DNA of 64,000 nucleotides from Pseudomonas sp. (GCF_002796985.1 NZ_PEKX01000018.1:186001-250000); one strand, 5' to 3'. Shown: positions 1 through 8,128, counted from the first letter of the stretch. Translations and numbers: made by a program. Notes: generated by a model not told the origin, from the letters alone.

Positions 1-173
1 TGCTGTTCTTCATCCCCGCCCTGATGAGCCTGCTGGACTATGGCCCGCTGCTGCGCAGCGAGGGCTGGAAGATTCTGCTGGTGATCACGGCCAGCACCGT
101 GATGGTGATGCTATCCACCGCCCTGGCAGTGGAATGGATGTGCCGCTGGAGATCGCGCCATGAGCCTCGATAA
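1..173 (+). CDS. LrgA/CidA-family holin-like protein, 3' end only
   Basis: The reading frame is open from the window edge (first full codon at 3) to TAA at 171-173, and gives the last 56 residues: a hydrophobic helix, then a short Arg-rich cytosolic tail ending RSRHEPR. Its last 14 bases overlap the start of the LrgB-family gene, which is the usual lrgA-lrgB (cidA-cidB) arrangement. LrgA/CidA proteins are small holin-like inner-membrane proteins thought to modulate murein hydrolase export and lysis, and some pairs carry small metabolites. The N-terminal half lies outside the window. The family call rests on the membrane segment and the coupling to lrgB. Confidence 0.75.
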   Translation, partial: LFFIPALMSLLDYGPLLRSEGWKILLVITASTVMVMLSTALAVEWMCRWRSRHEPR

Positions 174-846
174 GCAAGCCCTGTTCTGGTTGGCCGTCAC
201 CCTTGGCGGGTATTTGCTCAGCCGTACCCTCTACCGCCGCTTCCAGCAGTATTGGCTGTCGCCCATCGTGTTCGTGCCGGTGCTGCTGTTCGCCCTGGCG
301 ATTCCCATGCAGGCCCGCTACGCCGACTATGCCCGTGATACCAGCTGGCTGGTGGCGCTGCTCGGCCCGGCCACCGTGGCCTTCGCCATTCCGATCTGGC
401 AGCAGCGCGCCTTGCTGGCCCGCCACTGGCCGGCATTGCTGACCGGCATGCTGGCGGGTTCGACCATGGCCATCGGCAGTTCCTGGGCGCTGGCCCATGC
501 GCTGGCGCTGGACGGCCAGGTGACCCTGTCGCTGATCCCGCGTTCGATCACCACGCCGTTCGCCATGGAAATGTCCCACGACCTGGGCGGCGTGCCGGCG
601 CTGACGGCGGCCTTCGTGATGATCACCGGGGTGTTCGGCGCGCTGATCGGCGGCGTACTGATGAAGATGCTGCACCTGCGCTCTGCCCTGGCCCGTGGCG
701 CGCTGCTGGGCGTTGGTGCCCACGGTGCGGGCACTAGTCGGGCCTACGAGTTCGGCGGTGAGGAGGGTTCGGCGGCTGGCCTGCTGATGGTCCTGACCGG
801 GCTGTTCAATCTGCTGATGGCGCCGGTTCTGGCGTGGTGCCTGTAG
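160..846 (+). CDS. LrgB/CidB-family membrane protein
   Basis: This 228-residue polytopic inner-membrane protein is the partner of the LrgA-like protein in putative holin/antiholin pairs. The family is close to 230 residues, so it looks full length. Typical LrgB features are visible: the segment SLIPRSITTPFAMEMS near residue 130, where the conserved TTP/A motif follows a membrane helix, and GAHGAGTSRAYEFG near residue 188, followed by a last helix. The ATG at 160 lies inside the upstream gene (14-base overlap), so translational coupling is expected. In related systems a divergent LysR regulator controls the pair; any such gene would be outside the window. Whether it acts in lysis control or in metabolite export cannot be told from sequence. 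Confidence 0.9.
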   Translation: MSLDKQALFWLAVTLGGYLLSRTLYRRFQQYWLSPIVFVPVLLFALAIPMQARYADYARDTSWLVALLGPATVAFAIPIWQQRALLARHWPALLTGMLAGSTMAIGSSWALAHALALDGQVTLSLIPRSITTPFAMEMSHDLGGVPALTAAFVMITGVFGALIGGVLMKMLHLRSALARGALLGVGAHGAGTSRAYEFGGEEGSAAGLLMVLTGLFNLLMAPVLAWCL

Positions 847-852
847 GGGCGA

Positions 853-1566
853 TCAGCTCAGGTCATACGCATCGAGCATGCGCGAGGTGTCGGCGGGGGA
901 GTTGAACATCATCACGTCGATGATCGACAAACCCGCCTCGAAGCTCGGGCGCTTCTGTTCGTAGGGCACGAGCTTTGGCTCCTGGAAGCGCAGCGTCAGC
1001 CCGGCCGCCTCGTACTTGCCCCGATCGAAGAAGCTCTGCCCGCCCGGCGGGTTCCAATACTCCTCCACGCCGCCCAGTGCCTTGCAGATATTCAGTGCCC
1101 ATTCGTCCGGCGCGGTCGGCCGCTCCATCGGCAGCTCCATGTGCGAAAGCACCGGCATCGTTCTTGGGAAGCCCAGGTAGGCGCAGGTGGCCTCCAGGGT
1201 GGTCTTGTTCAGCGAGACGATGTCCTCGAACGGATGGTCCAGCGAAGCGGCGATCATCTCCCGCACGTCGCGGTAATAGGGCGCAACCTTGCGGTACACG
1301 TCGAGCTGCGAGAACAGGCTGCGCCGCCAGTCCTGGCGGTTGTCCAGGCGCACGTCCTTGATCAGCGTCTCGCGGTGATGCTTGATCCGCGGCACGCGGA
1401 TGTACAGCCAGCCGTCCTGCTGCTTGAGGATGCGGTTGCGTTCGATCCAGCCGTGGTGGATGTACTGCACGGTGTCGAACAGGACGAACAGGTCGGTGTG
1501 CTTGATCAGGCTGAAGTAGCCCAGATACGGAAAGAAGTAGGGCTGCATTATGGCGGTTCGTTTCAC
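853..1566 (-). CDS. WbqC-like family protein
   Basis: A 237-residue soluble protein. The start MQPYFFPYLGYFSLIK (after an initial VKRTAI) is the hallmark of the WbqC-like family, whose members occur in O-antigen and other glycan loci but whose reaction is not established; some are proposed to add aminoacyl or similar groups to sugars. I place the start at GTG 1566, preceded about 8 bases upstream by GAGG. The frame stays open to 1794, but the extra stretch is low-complexity Arg/Pro/Ser and unlike the family. It converges on the LrgB gene with only 6 bases between them. No glycan genes adjoin it, so its role here is open. Confidence 0.8.
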   Translation of the reverse strand: MKRTAIMQPYFFPYLGYFSLIKHTDLFVLFDTVQYIHHGWIERNRILKQQDGWLYIRVPRIKHHRETLIKDVRLDNRQDWRRSLFSQLDVYRKVAPYYRDVREMIAASLDHPFEDIVSLNKTTLEATCAYLGFPRTMPVLSHMELPMERPTAPDEWALNICKALGGVEEYWNPPGGQSFFDRGKYEAAGLTLRFQEPKLVPYEQKRPSFEAGLSIIDVMMFNSPADTSRMLDAYDLS

Positions 1567-1988
1567 GTCGGCTGCCTCGTAGGCCGAACTGGAGTCTCCT
1601 CCCGACTCCCAGGTACTGCTCAATAGTATTACGAAAGATATTGCGAAATGTTTCCAGGTGGCTCGGAGACGCCGGGAAGGGCGCCGGGGCAGGGAAGTAA
1701 ATCGGGCACGCTTCCGCCAGTCCTGACCTGCCGGTGGGGGTTCGGAGGGTCTGGATGGCGCTTTTAGAGGGATTTGCTGCGGCAGCGGCGGCAAGCGGTG
1801 CGGCTGTAGGCAACTGAGCCCACTATAGGTAAGGAAAAGCGCCGCGCAAGGCGAATGGTCGGCCCGCGCTTATGGCGGAACATTCGCCAGACGCTGACAG
1901 AGGCAACTGTCAGTTCCGTGACAGTCGCTGCGTCGCCACGCTGACTAGACTGCGCCATCGAACAACAACAACGAAGAGGCTACCGACC
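1567..1988. other. Intergenic region between divergent WbqC-like and aldolase genes
   Basis: About 420 bases with no credible gene; frames reading through it look like upstream extensions of the two flanking genes. It must hold both divergent promoters. The one clear structure is the short palindrome near 1894-1913, listed separately. Confidence 0.6.
1894..1913. promoter_or_regulatory. Candidate operator, CTGACAG-N6-CTGTCAG
   Basis: A perfect 7-base inverted repeat with a 6-base spacer, followed at 1919-1924 by a third half-site TGACAG. It lies about 75 bases upstream of the aldolase start, a plausible place for a repressor or activator site. The cognate regulator is unknown and none is encoded beside it. 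Confidence 0.4.
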
Positions 1989-2771
1989 ATGCACGCCGCT
2001 CACCCGATGCCCACCGTGAACGTCAAGGACCAGGTTTCCGCCGCCGAATGGCAGACCCGCGTCGACCTCGCCGCCTGCTACCGGCTGATTGCCCTGCAAG
2101 GCTGGGACGACCTGATCTTCACCCACATCTCGGCCAAGGTCCCCGGCACCGAGGACTTCCTGATCAACCCCTTCGGCATGATGTTCCACGAGATCACCGC
2201 GTCGAGCCTGGTGAAGGTGGACCTGTCGGGCAAGAAACTGATGGACAGCCCCTACGACATCAACCCGGCGGGCTACACCATCCACAGCGCCATCCACGAG
2301 GTGCGCCACGACGTCGAGTGCGTGCTGCACACCCACACCGCAGCCGGCATAGCCGTGTCCGCGCAGAAACAGGGCCTGCTGCCGATTTCCCAGCAGTCGC
2401 TGTTCGTCCTCTCCAGCCTCGCGTACCACGGCTACGAGGGCGTAGCGTTGAACCATGACGAGAAGGCGCGCCTGCAGGCGGACCTGGGCGAGGCCAACTT
2501 CATGATCCTGCCCAACCACGGCCTGCTGACCTGCTCGGGAAGCATCGCCGACACCTTCCTGATGATGTTCACCCTGCAGCGCGCCTGCGAGATTCAGGTG
2601 CTGGCCCAGGGCGGCGGCGCCGAGCTGATCTTGATTCCGCAGCAGATCCTCGATGGCGCCCGCGCCATGGCCGCAGCCGTGACCAAGAGCAAGCAGGGTA
2701 TGGGCGGCGCGCTGGCGTGGCCGGCGCTGCTGCGCAAGCTGGACCTGCAGAACCCCGGCTACCGCGGTTGA
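1989..2771 (+). CDS. Class II aldolase/adducin-family protein
   Basis: A 260-residue cytosolic protein of the class II (zinc-dependent) aldolase/adducin fold, like fuculose-phosphate aldolase or ribulose-phosphate 4-epimerase. Metal ligands are visible: the HTHT cluster (VLHTHTAAG, about residues 115-119) and a later His in LPNHGLL. The N-terminal WDDLIFTHISAKVPG segment is typical of the family branch found in proteobacteria beside oxidoreductases and hydrolases. The ATG at 1989 follows GAGGC, and longer in-frame starts lack a good ribosome site. The stop overlaps the ATG of the next gene (TGATG), so aldolase and hydrolase are translated as a coupled pair. The substrate is unknown. Confidence 0.85.
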   Translation: MHAAHPMPTVNVKDQVSAAEWQTRVDLAACYRLIALQGWDDLIFTHISAKVPGTEDFLINPFGMMFHEITASSLVKVDLSGKKLMDSPYDINPAGYTIHSAIHEVRHDVECVLHTHTAAGIAVSAQKQGLLPISQQSLFVLSSLAYHGYEGVALNHDEKARLQADLGEANFMILPNHGLLTCSGSIADTFLMMFTLQRACEIQVLAQGGGAELILIPQQILDGARAMAAAVTKSKQGMGGALAWPALLRKLDLQNPGYRG

Positions 2772-3649
2772 TGGCGCTGGCCGGCATCGCCCTGCGCGAC
2801 TGGCGCGCGCAGGGCAGCGACTTCACTTTCCGAGGGCATGCCATTCGCTACTGGAGCGCCGGCAGCGGCGCTCCGCTGCTGCTGGTTCACGGATTCCCCA
2901 CCGCCTCCTGGGACTGGCACTACCTCTGGCAGCCGCTGGCCGAGCGCTACCGGCTGATCGCCTGCGACATGCTTGGCTTCGGCGACTCCGCCAAACCCAA
3001 GGGCCATGACTATCGCATCCTCGAACAGGCCGACCTGCAACAGGCGCTGCTGGAGCACCTGGGCGTGCGCGAGCCAGTTCACCTGCTGGTGCACGACTAT
3101 GGCAACAGCGTCGGTCAGGAGCTGCTGGCACGGCACGAGGAGGGCGGTTTCGACCTGGCGTCGCTGGTCTTTCTCAATGGCGGGCTGTTCCCCGAGACCC
3201 ACCGCGCGGTGCTCTCGCAGAAGCTCCTGCTGGGCCCGTTCGGGGCGTTGTTCGGCCGGCTGTTCGATCGCAAGCGCCTGGCGCAGAACTTCGCCAAGGT
3301 GTTCGGCCCCGATACCCAGCCATCCGCCGCGGAGCTGGACACCTTCTGGGAGTTGATCTGCCACAACGACGGGCCGCGCGTCATGCACCGGCTGATCCAT
3401 TACATCCTCGACCGTCGCCAGCACCGCGAGCGCTGGGTCGGCGCGATGCAGCGCACGGCGGTGCCGCTGCGGCTGATCGACGGGCCGGAAGACCCGATTT
3501 CCGGCGCGCACATGGTGGTTCGTTATCGGGAGCTGATCCCGCAGCCGGACACCGTCGAGCTACCTGGCATCGGCCATTACCCGCAAGTCGAGGCACCGGA
3601 ACCGGTGCTACAGCACTATCTGGCGTTCCGTCAGGAACGGGTTCCATAG
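2771..3649 (+). CDS. Alpha/beta hydrolase, haloalkane dehalogenase/epoxide hydrolase-like
   Basis: A 292-residue alpha/beta hydrolase. The oxyanion-hole motif HGFP is at 40-43, the nucleophile elbow VHDYGNSVG puts Asp109 in the nucleophile position, a later DGPEDP supplies the likely acid, and GIGHYPQVEAPE supplies the catalytic His. Asp rather than Ser as nucleophile points to the epoxide hydrolase/haloalkane dehalogenase group, which attacks through a covalent alkyl-enzyme ester. The start overlaps the aldolase stop, so the two probably act on one compound. The protein has no signal peptide and should be cytosolic. By memory of gene order, PAO1 has a probable epoxide hydrolase next to a class II aldolase. 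Confidence 0.85.
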   Translation: MALAGIALRDWRAQGSDFTFRGHAIRYWSAGSGAPLLLVHGFPTASWDWHYLWQPLAERYRLIACDMLGFGDSAKPKGHDYRILEQADLQQALLEHLGVREPVHLLVHDYGNSVGQELLARHEEGGFDLASLVFLNGGLFPETHRAVLSQKLLLGPFGALFGRLFDRKRLAQNFAKVFGPDTQPSAAELDTFWELICHNDGPRVMHRLIHYILDRRQHRERWVGAMQRTAVPLRLIDGPEDPISGAHMVVRYRELIPQPDTVELPGIGHYPQVEAPEPVLQHYLAFRQERVP

Positions 3650-3748
3650 GTACGGAGCGATCCTTCTGTAGATTCGGAACTGACTGATAGATCGTCCCTG
3701 AGCGGCAGCGGTAGCTTCCCCGGCTTTGTCCAGCCGGAGGCCGCTGCC

Positions 3749-4042
3749 ATGCCACTCAGATCCATCATCCCCGTTCGCCAGCCGCAAGGTTCGCTGCTGT
3801 ACCGGGGCCTGCTGCACCTGCGCCGGGATTTCATCTTCGTGGCGGTGCCGCTGCTGCTGGTGCTGGTCGGCATCTGCGCCGCGGGTGGCTATTACGCCTG
3901 GCTGACCCACGACTGGGTGCCCGCCGCCCTGGGCGCGCTGGCACTGCTGCCGGCTCTGGGCCTGCTGCTGTTCTGGAGCGAGTACGACTGGTGGCTGTTC
4001 AAGCTCGGCCCGCGCTCGGAGCTGAACCTGCCGATGCGCTGA
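3749..4042 (+). CDS. Small two-helix membrane protein, unknown
   Basis: A 97-residue protein with a basic N-terminus and two strongly hydrophobic helices, about residues 28-50 and 57-77, then a short tail rich in Trp and charged residues (WSEYDWWLFKLGPRSE). No family is recognised. It stands alone between the hydrolase and the SDR gene. Codon use matches its neighbours and the frame is rich in G/C at third positions, which supports it as a real gene. It is probably an inner-membrane protein with both ends in the cytosol. Confidence 0.6.
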   Translation: MPLRSIIPVRQPQGSLLYRGLLHLRRDFIFVAVPLLLVLVGICAAGGYYAWLTHDWVPAALGALALLPALGLLLFWSEYDWWLFKLGPRSELNLPMR

Positions 4043-4154
4043 CGGATCATCCCCCGGCCTTATCGGGCACCATTCAGCCACGGTCGTCTTGGTTGTGACC
4101 GGATCGTGACTGCCGGACACTCCGGGAAAAACCATCCTGCCTGGAGCCCCAATC

Positions 4155-5066
4155 ATGAGTGATGCCCTGCGTTTCGACGGAAAAGTCGTGATCGTTACCG
4201 GAGCCGGTGGCGGTATCGGCCGCGCCCACGCCCTGCTGTTTGCCAAGCACGGCGCCAAGGTGGTGGTGAACGACCTGGGCGGCAGCACCCATGGCGAAGG
4301 CGCCAACGCCTCGGCTGCCGACCGTGTGGTCGCGGAGATCCGCGAAGCCGGCGGCACTGCCATCGCCAACCACGACTCGGTCACCGACGGCGAGAAAATC
4401 GTCCGCCAGGCCGTGGAAGAATTCGGCCGCATCGACGTGGTGGTGAACAACGCCGGCATCCTGCGCGACAAGACCTTCCACAAGATGGAAGACTCCGACT
4501 GGGACCTGGTCTACAAGGTCCACGTCGAAGGCGCCTACAAGGTGACCCGCGCCGCCTGGCCGTTCATGCGCGAGCAGGGCTACGGCCGGGTGATCTTCAC
4601 CTCGTCCACCTCCGGCATCTACGGCAACTTCGGCCAGAGCAACTACGGCATGGCCAAGCTGGGCCTCTACGGCCTGACCCGCAACCTGGCCATCGAGGGC
4701 CGCAAGAACAACATCTTCGTCAACGCCATCGCCCCCACCGGCGGCACCCGCATGACCGAAGGCCTGATCCCGCCACAGGTGTTCGAGGCGCTCAAGCCCG
4801 AGCTGGTCAGCCCGCTGGTGGTGTACCTGGGTAGCGAAGCCTGCCAGGAAACCTCCGGCCTGTTCGAAGTGGGCGGCGGCTGGATCGGCAAGGTGCGCTG
4901 GGAGCGCAGCCTGGGCGTGGGCTTCGACCCGCACAAGGGCTTCGACGTCGAGGATGTGGCGGCCAATTTCGCGCAGATCTGCGACTTCGAGAACGCTGCG
5001 CACCCCAAGGACAACGTCGAAGCGCTGCGCGAGATGATGGCTAACCTGCAGAAATACGCCGGTTGA
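4155..5066 (+). CDS. SDR-family 3-hydroxyacyl-CoA dehydrogenase-like oxidoreductase
   Basis: A 303-residue NAD(P)-dependent short-chain dehydrogenase. The cofactor motif TGAGGGIG is at 15-22 and NNAG at 98-101. The catalytic set is Ser near 151 with Tyr164 and Lys168 (SNYGMAK). The sequence VVVNDLGGSTHGEG after the second strand is characteristic of the hydroxyacyl-CoA dehydrogenase domain of peroxisomal multifunctional enzyme type 2, so a 3-hydroxyacyl-CoA or similar substrate is likely. It is longer than the 250-residue classical SDR because of a C-terminal extension (GFDVEDVAANF onward). An enoyl-CoA hydratase-like gene follows after a terminator, so the two share a theme but probably not a transcript. 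Confidence 0.85.
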   Translation: MSDALRFDGKVVIVTGAGGGIGRAHALLFAKHGAKVVVNDLGGSTHGEGANASAADRVVAEIREAGGTAIANHDSVTDGEKIVRQAVEEFGRIDVVVNNAGILRDKTFHKMEDSDWDLVYKVHVEGAYKVTRAAWPFMREQGYGRVIFTSSTSGIYGNFGQSNYGMAKLGLYGLTRNLAIEGRKNNIFVNAIAPTGGTRMTEGLIPPQVFEALKPELVSPLVVYLGSEACQETSGLFEVGGGWIGKVRWERSLGVGFDPHKGFDVEDVAANFAQICDFENAAHPKDNVEALREMMANLQKYAG

Positions 5067-5131
5067 TCCGGCCAGCCTGACCGGCGGAACGGCCAGCGGG
5101 GCTGTTCCACGGCGGCGAACGCAGTAAGGTG

Positions 5132-5166
5132 AAAGGGCCGGCTTGAAGCCGGCCCTTTGCTTTTCT
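5132..5166 (+). terminator. Rho-independent terminator after the SDR gene
   Basis: A 12-base perfect stem (AAAGGGCCGGCT at 5132-5143 pairing with AGCCGGCCCTTT at 5147-5158), then GCTTTTC. It lies between the SDR stop and the hydratase start. Confidence 0.8.
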
Positions 5167-5190
5167 GCTTCGGTGTCTGAGGAGTTCGCC

Positions 5191-5958
5191 ATGAGCGTGA
5201 TAATCCAGAAGAACGGCCCGGTGACCACCCTGGTCATCGCCCGCCCTGCGGTGCGTAACGCCGTGGACCTGCCCACCGCCCAGGCGCTGGCCGACGCCCT
5301 GCGTGACTTCGAGCAGGACGAGGAGGCCCGCGTCGCGGTGCTCACCGGTGCTGGCGGGACCTTCTGCGCGGGCGCTGATCTGGCGGCGGTGGCCGAAGAT
5401 GGCGAGCGCCGCAATCGCCTGGAAATGGAAGGCGACGCGCCCATGGGGCCGAGCCGCATGCAGCTGTCCAAACCACTGATCGCCGCCATCGAGGGCTATG
5501 CCGTGGCTGGCGGCCTGGAGTTGGCGCTGCTGGCGGATCTGCGGGTGATGGCCGAGGACGCAGTGTGCGGGGTGTTCTGCCGACGCTTCGGCGTGCCGCT
5601 GATCGATGGTGGCACCGTGCGTTTGCCGCGCATCGTCGGCCAGGGCCGGGCGCTGGACCTGATCCTCACCGGCCGCCCGGTGGGGGCACAGGAAGCTTTC
5701 GCCATGGGCCTGGCCAACCGCGTGGTGCCCAGTGGGCAGGCGCTGGAGTCAGCCGAGGAGCTGGCGCGGGAGATCGCCGAGTTCCCGCAGCGTTGCATGC
5801 TGGCCGACCGTGACAGTGTGTTCGCGCAGTGGAACCTGTCGTTCGACGTGGCGCTGGCCAACGAATTCCAGGGCGGGATGACGGTGATCGAAAGCGGCGA
5901 GACGGTGGAGGGGGCGAAGCGCTTTGCCGGTGGGGACGGGCGGCACGGGGAGTTCTGA
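5191..5958 (+). CDS. Enoyl-CoA hydratase/isomerase-family (crotonase) protein
   Basis: A 255-residue crotonase-fold protein, the usual length. The CoA/oxyanion motif TFCAGADL is near 57-64, and AGGLELALLADLR carries Glu110, equivalent to the first catalytic Glu of rat mitochondrial hydratase. By hand alignment the position of the second catalytic Glu, 20 residues later, is Cys130 (GVFCRRFG), so classical syn-hydration is doubtful. Isomerase, dehydratase or hydrolase activity is possible. The start at ATG 5191 follows GAGGAG, and the longer frame runs back through the terminator. It is probably a partner of the upstream SDR in fatty or branched acyl-CoA catabolism; the substrate is unknown. 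Confidence 0.85.
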   Translation: MSVIIQKNGPVTTLVIARPAVRNAVDLPTAQALADALRDFEQDEEARVAVLTGAGGTFCAGADLAAVAEDGERRNRLEMEGDAPMGPSRMQLSKPLIAAIEGYAVAGGLELALLADLRVMAEDAVCGVFCRRFGVPLIDGGTVRLPRIVGQGRALDLILTGRPVGAQEAFAMGLANRVVPSGQALESAEELAREIAEFPQRCMLADRDSVFAQWNLSFDVALANEFQGGMTVIESGETVEGAKRFAGGDGRHGEF

Positions 5959-5966
5959 TTCGGTGT

Positions 5967-6045
5967 GTAGGAGCGAGCTTGCTCGCGAACCCGCCCAGCA
6001 TCGATGTCGCCGGTGAATCCGGTTCGCGAGCAAGCTCGCTCCTAC
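5967..6045. repeat. REP doublet (inverted GTAGGAGCGAGCTTGCTCGCGAAC units)
   Basis: Two head-to-head copies of the Pseudomonas REP unit, 5967-5990 and 6022-6045, are perfect reverse complements around a 31-base spacer. Each unit also has its own hairpin (GCGAGC/GCTCGC). Similar units occur at 22971, 35196, 48269 and 48840. It lies in the convergent gap between the hydratase and cupin genes, a normal place for REPINs. Confidence 0.85.
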
Positions 6046-6080
6046 AGGTTAGACACCGCCGATCCACCTGTACGGACTGC

Positions 6081-6133
6081 TCTCCCTCTCCCTTCGGAGC
6101 GGGGCGCGCAGCCAGGGCCAGGGAGAGGGAAAA
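6081..6133. repeat. TCCCTCTCCC palindromic repeat
   Basis: Perfect 10-base arms (6083-6092 and 6121-6130) around a GC-rich loop. It belongs to the same loose family as elements at 17257, 54961 and 55064. It lies in the convergent gap downstream of the REP doublet. Confidence 0.6.
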
Positions 6134-6172
6134 GCCCGAGCACCGGGCTAACCCATCACACCTACAGACAGA

Positions 6173-6520
6173 TCAATCGCGCTCGATGATCACGTAGGTC
6201 TTGCGCACGGTTTCCTGGATGTCCCAGATGCCCAGGCTGTTCTGCGGCAGCAGGAAGGCGTCGCCGGCCTGGAAGGCGATCGTCTCGCCGCCGTCCGGGG
6301 TGAAGGTGCCGCGGCCGGAGATGAAGTGGCAGAACTCCTGCTCGACGATCTGGCGGCGCCAGCGGCCCGGGGTGCATTCCCAGATGCCGGTTTCCACGCG
6401 GTCGGTGCGCTCGATGGATTCCACGCGGGTCTCGGAGATCGGCTCGCCCAGGGGCACGGCCACCGGGTTGGCTTCACCGAGTTCAGCGTGCAGGGTGTTC
6501 TTCAGGTGGGTCAGTTTCAT
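6173..6520 (-). CDS. Cupin-domain protein (DUF861-like)
   Basis: A 115-residue single-cupin protein. The motifs WECTPGRWRR, EFCHFISGRGTFTPDGG and FQAGDAFLLPQNSLGIWDI fit the small cupin family related to ureidoglycolate hydrolase-like proteins; the metal-ligand set looks incomplete (one His). Such cupins often sit beside FAD amine or amino acid oxidases, as here, where it follows the oxidoreductase on the same strand with about 70 bases between. The start at 6520 has GGAGTCCCCGT just upstream. It is probably an accessory or metabolite-binding protein of the same operon; no activity can be assigned. Confidence 0.8.
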   Translation of the reverse strand: MKLTHLKNTLHAELGEANPVAVPLGEPISETRVESIERTDRVETGIWECTPGRWRRQIVEQEFCHFISGRGTFTPDGGETIAFQAGDAFLLPQNSLGIWDIQETVRKTYVIIERD

Positions 6521-6593
6521 ACGGGGACTCCAGTGGGCTTTCTATTCGGGGCTGACTGTTCGGGAGCTGGCTGTTCGCAAGCCGGTCGGCGGC

Positions 6594-8015
6594 TTAGCCG
6601 ACCTTCCAGGTCATCAGGTTTTCCATGCTGGCGGCGACTTTCTCGGCCAGCCGGCGACGCCAGGGCGCGCTATGGGGGTTGGCCAGCACATCGTCCTCGT
6701 GCACGAAGCTGCGGATGATGGCGTTGTAGCCGAGCCAGCGGCAGGGCTCGGGTTCCCAGCCGCGCAGGCCGTCCTGCACGCTGCGGTCGTTGATGACCCA
6801 GGGCTGGCGGGTGAGCGGCGTGTCCTGGCCGAGAATCAGGTCGGCCAGGGTGCGGCCGCCCAGGTTGGTGGCGCCGACGCCTTCGCCGCCGTAGCCGCCA
6901 GCGAGGGCGATGCCATTGCGACGGTCGATCAGCATGTGCGGGTGGAAACGCCGCGACATGCCGAGGTTGCCGCCCCAGGTGTGGGTGATGCGCACGTCTT
7001 TCAATTGCGGGAACAGTTCGCCGAACAGGTAGCGGCGCAGGCCGACTTCATCTTCGGTCAGGCTGAAATCGTTGCGCAGCTTGCCGCCGAAGCGATAGCC
7101 GCCACGGGCGCCGAAGGCCAGGCGGTTGTCCGGGGTGCGCTGGCCGTAGGTGACCTGGCGGCTGAATTCGCTGAAGGCCTGGCCCTTGTCCAGGCCGATT
7201 TCCGCCCACACCGACTCCGGCAGCGGCTCGGTGGCCACCAGCAGGCTCTGTACCGGTAACTGGTAGTTGCCCAGCGGCGGCAGGTCGGCGGCGTAGCCTT
7301 CGATGGCCGGCACCACCCAGTTAGCCTTCAGCTCGCCCTGGTCGGTGCACAGCAGGCCGGGCGCCCAGTGGGTGACGCGGCTCTTTTCGAAAATCGGCGT
7401 GCCCTGGCGCTCCACGGCGCGGGCCAGGCCACGCACCAGCTTGGCCGGGTCGATGGTGGCGCAGTGTGGGGTGTGGATGGCGCCCAGCGCGCTGGGAATG
7501 CGCAGTTGTTCGGCCAGCTCGCTCTTGCTCAGCCAGCGGTAGTCGTCTTCGGTCAGGCCTTCGGCGTGCAGGTGGGCGAGGTACTCGCGCAGGCGGGTTT
7601 CCTGCTCCGGGTAGCGCGCGGCGGTGTAGAGCACGCCGGCCTTGCGGTAGTCGCAATCGATGCCTTCGCGGTCGAGCACGCGGGCCACTTCGTCGGGGAT
7701 GTCGTGCAGCAGGTCATAGGAGGCGCGGCGTTGCTCGGGCGACAGGCCGGCGAGCAGGCGGTCTTCGCCGAGCATATTGCCCATCAGCCAGCCGCCATTG
7801 CGGCCCGAGGCGCCGAAGCCGGCAGTCTCGGCCTCGACGATGGCGATCTTCAGCTGCGGTGCGCGCAGCTTCAGGTAATAGGCGGTCCACAGGCCGGTGT
7901 AACCGGCGCCGGCGATGGCCACATCGACGTCCAGGGTGCCCTGCAGGGACGGCCGCGGGACGAGATCATCGTCCAGCTGGTTCATCCACAGACTGATATG
8001 ACGCCATGCCGACAT
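6594..8015 (-). CDS. FAD-dependent oxidoreductase, DAO family (gamma-glutamylputrescine oxidase-like)
   Basis: A 473-residue flavoprotein. The dinucleotide motif VAIAGAGYTGLWTAYYL is at about 32-48, and ETAGFGASGRNGGWL (about 85-100) is the conserved FAD-contacting segment of the DAO/PuuB group. The C-terminal GGYGGEGVGATNLGGRTLADL closes the FAD site. Relatives oxidise amines or N-substituted amino acids (PuuB, glycine oxidase, sarcosine oxidase). The ATG at 8015 follows GGAG; a TTG 12 bases further out is less likely. The downstream cupin gene is probably co-transcribed. The AraC-type regulator just upstream on the same strand is a candidate controller. The exact amine is unknown. Confidence 0.85.
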   Translation of the reverse strand: MSAWRHISLWMNQLDDDLVPRPSLQGTLDVDVAIAGAGYTGLWTAYYLKLRAPQLKIAIVEAETAGFGASGRNGGWLMGNMLGEDRLLAGLSPEQRRASYDLLHDIPDEVARVLDREGIDCDYRKAGVLYTAARYPEQETRLREYLAHLHAEGLTEDDYRWLSKSELAEQLRIPSALGAIHTPHCATIDPAKLVRGLARAVERQGTPIFEKSRVTHWAPGLLCTDQGELKANWVVPAIEGYAADLPPLGNYQLPVQSLLVATEPLPESVWAEIGLDKGQAFSEFSRQVTYGQRTPDNRLAFGARGGYRFGGKLRNDFSLTEDEVGLRRYLFGELFPQLKDVRITHTWGGNLGMSRRFHPHMLIDRRNGIALAGGYGGEGVGATNLGGRTLADLILGQDTPLTRQPWVINDRSVQDGLRGWEPEPCRWLGYNAIIRSFVHEDDVLANPHSAPWRRRLAEKVAASMENLMTWKVG

Positions 8016-8084
8016 AGACGACTCCAAAAGGAAGAAGGGGGAATGTCGGCAAGCCTAGATTTGGCGCGGGTTTCTGTCGTGCGC

Positions 8085-8115
8085 GCGGGTACGCGAGGAT
8101 TGCTCGCGTACCCGC
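8085..8115. repeat. Perfect 13-base palindrome, REP-like
   Basis: GCGGGTACGCGAG at 8085-8097 pairs perfectly with CTCGCGTACCCGC at 8103-8115 around GATTG. It lies between the AraC-type gene and the oxidoreductase, both on the minus strand. No T-tract follows on the minus strand, so it is more like a REP variant than an intrinsic terminator, though it could protect the 3' end of the regulator mRNA. Confidence 0.6.
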
Positions 8116-8128
8116 CGGCAAGGGCGGG

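Noticed and set aside
1872..1988. In-frame N-terminal extension of the aldolase gene
   Set aside because: It carries no family sequence, overlaps the palindromic operator and lacks a ribosome site; ATG 1989 is better.
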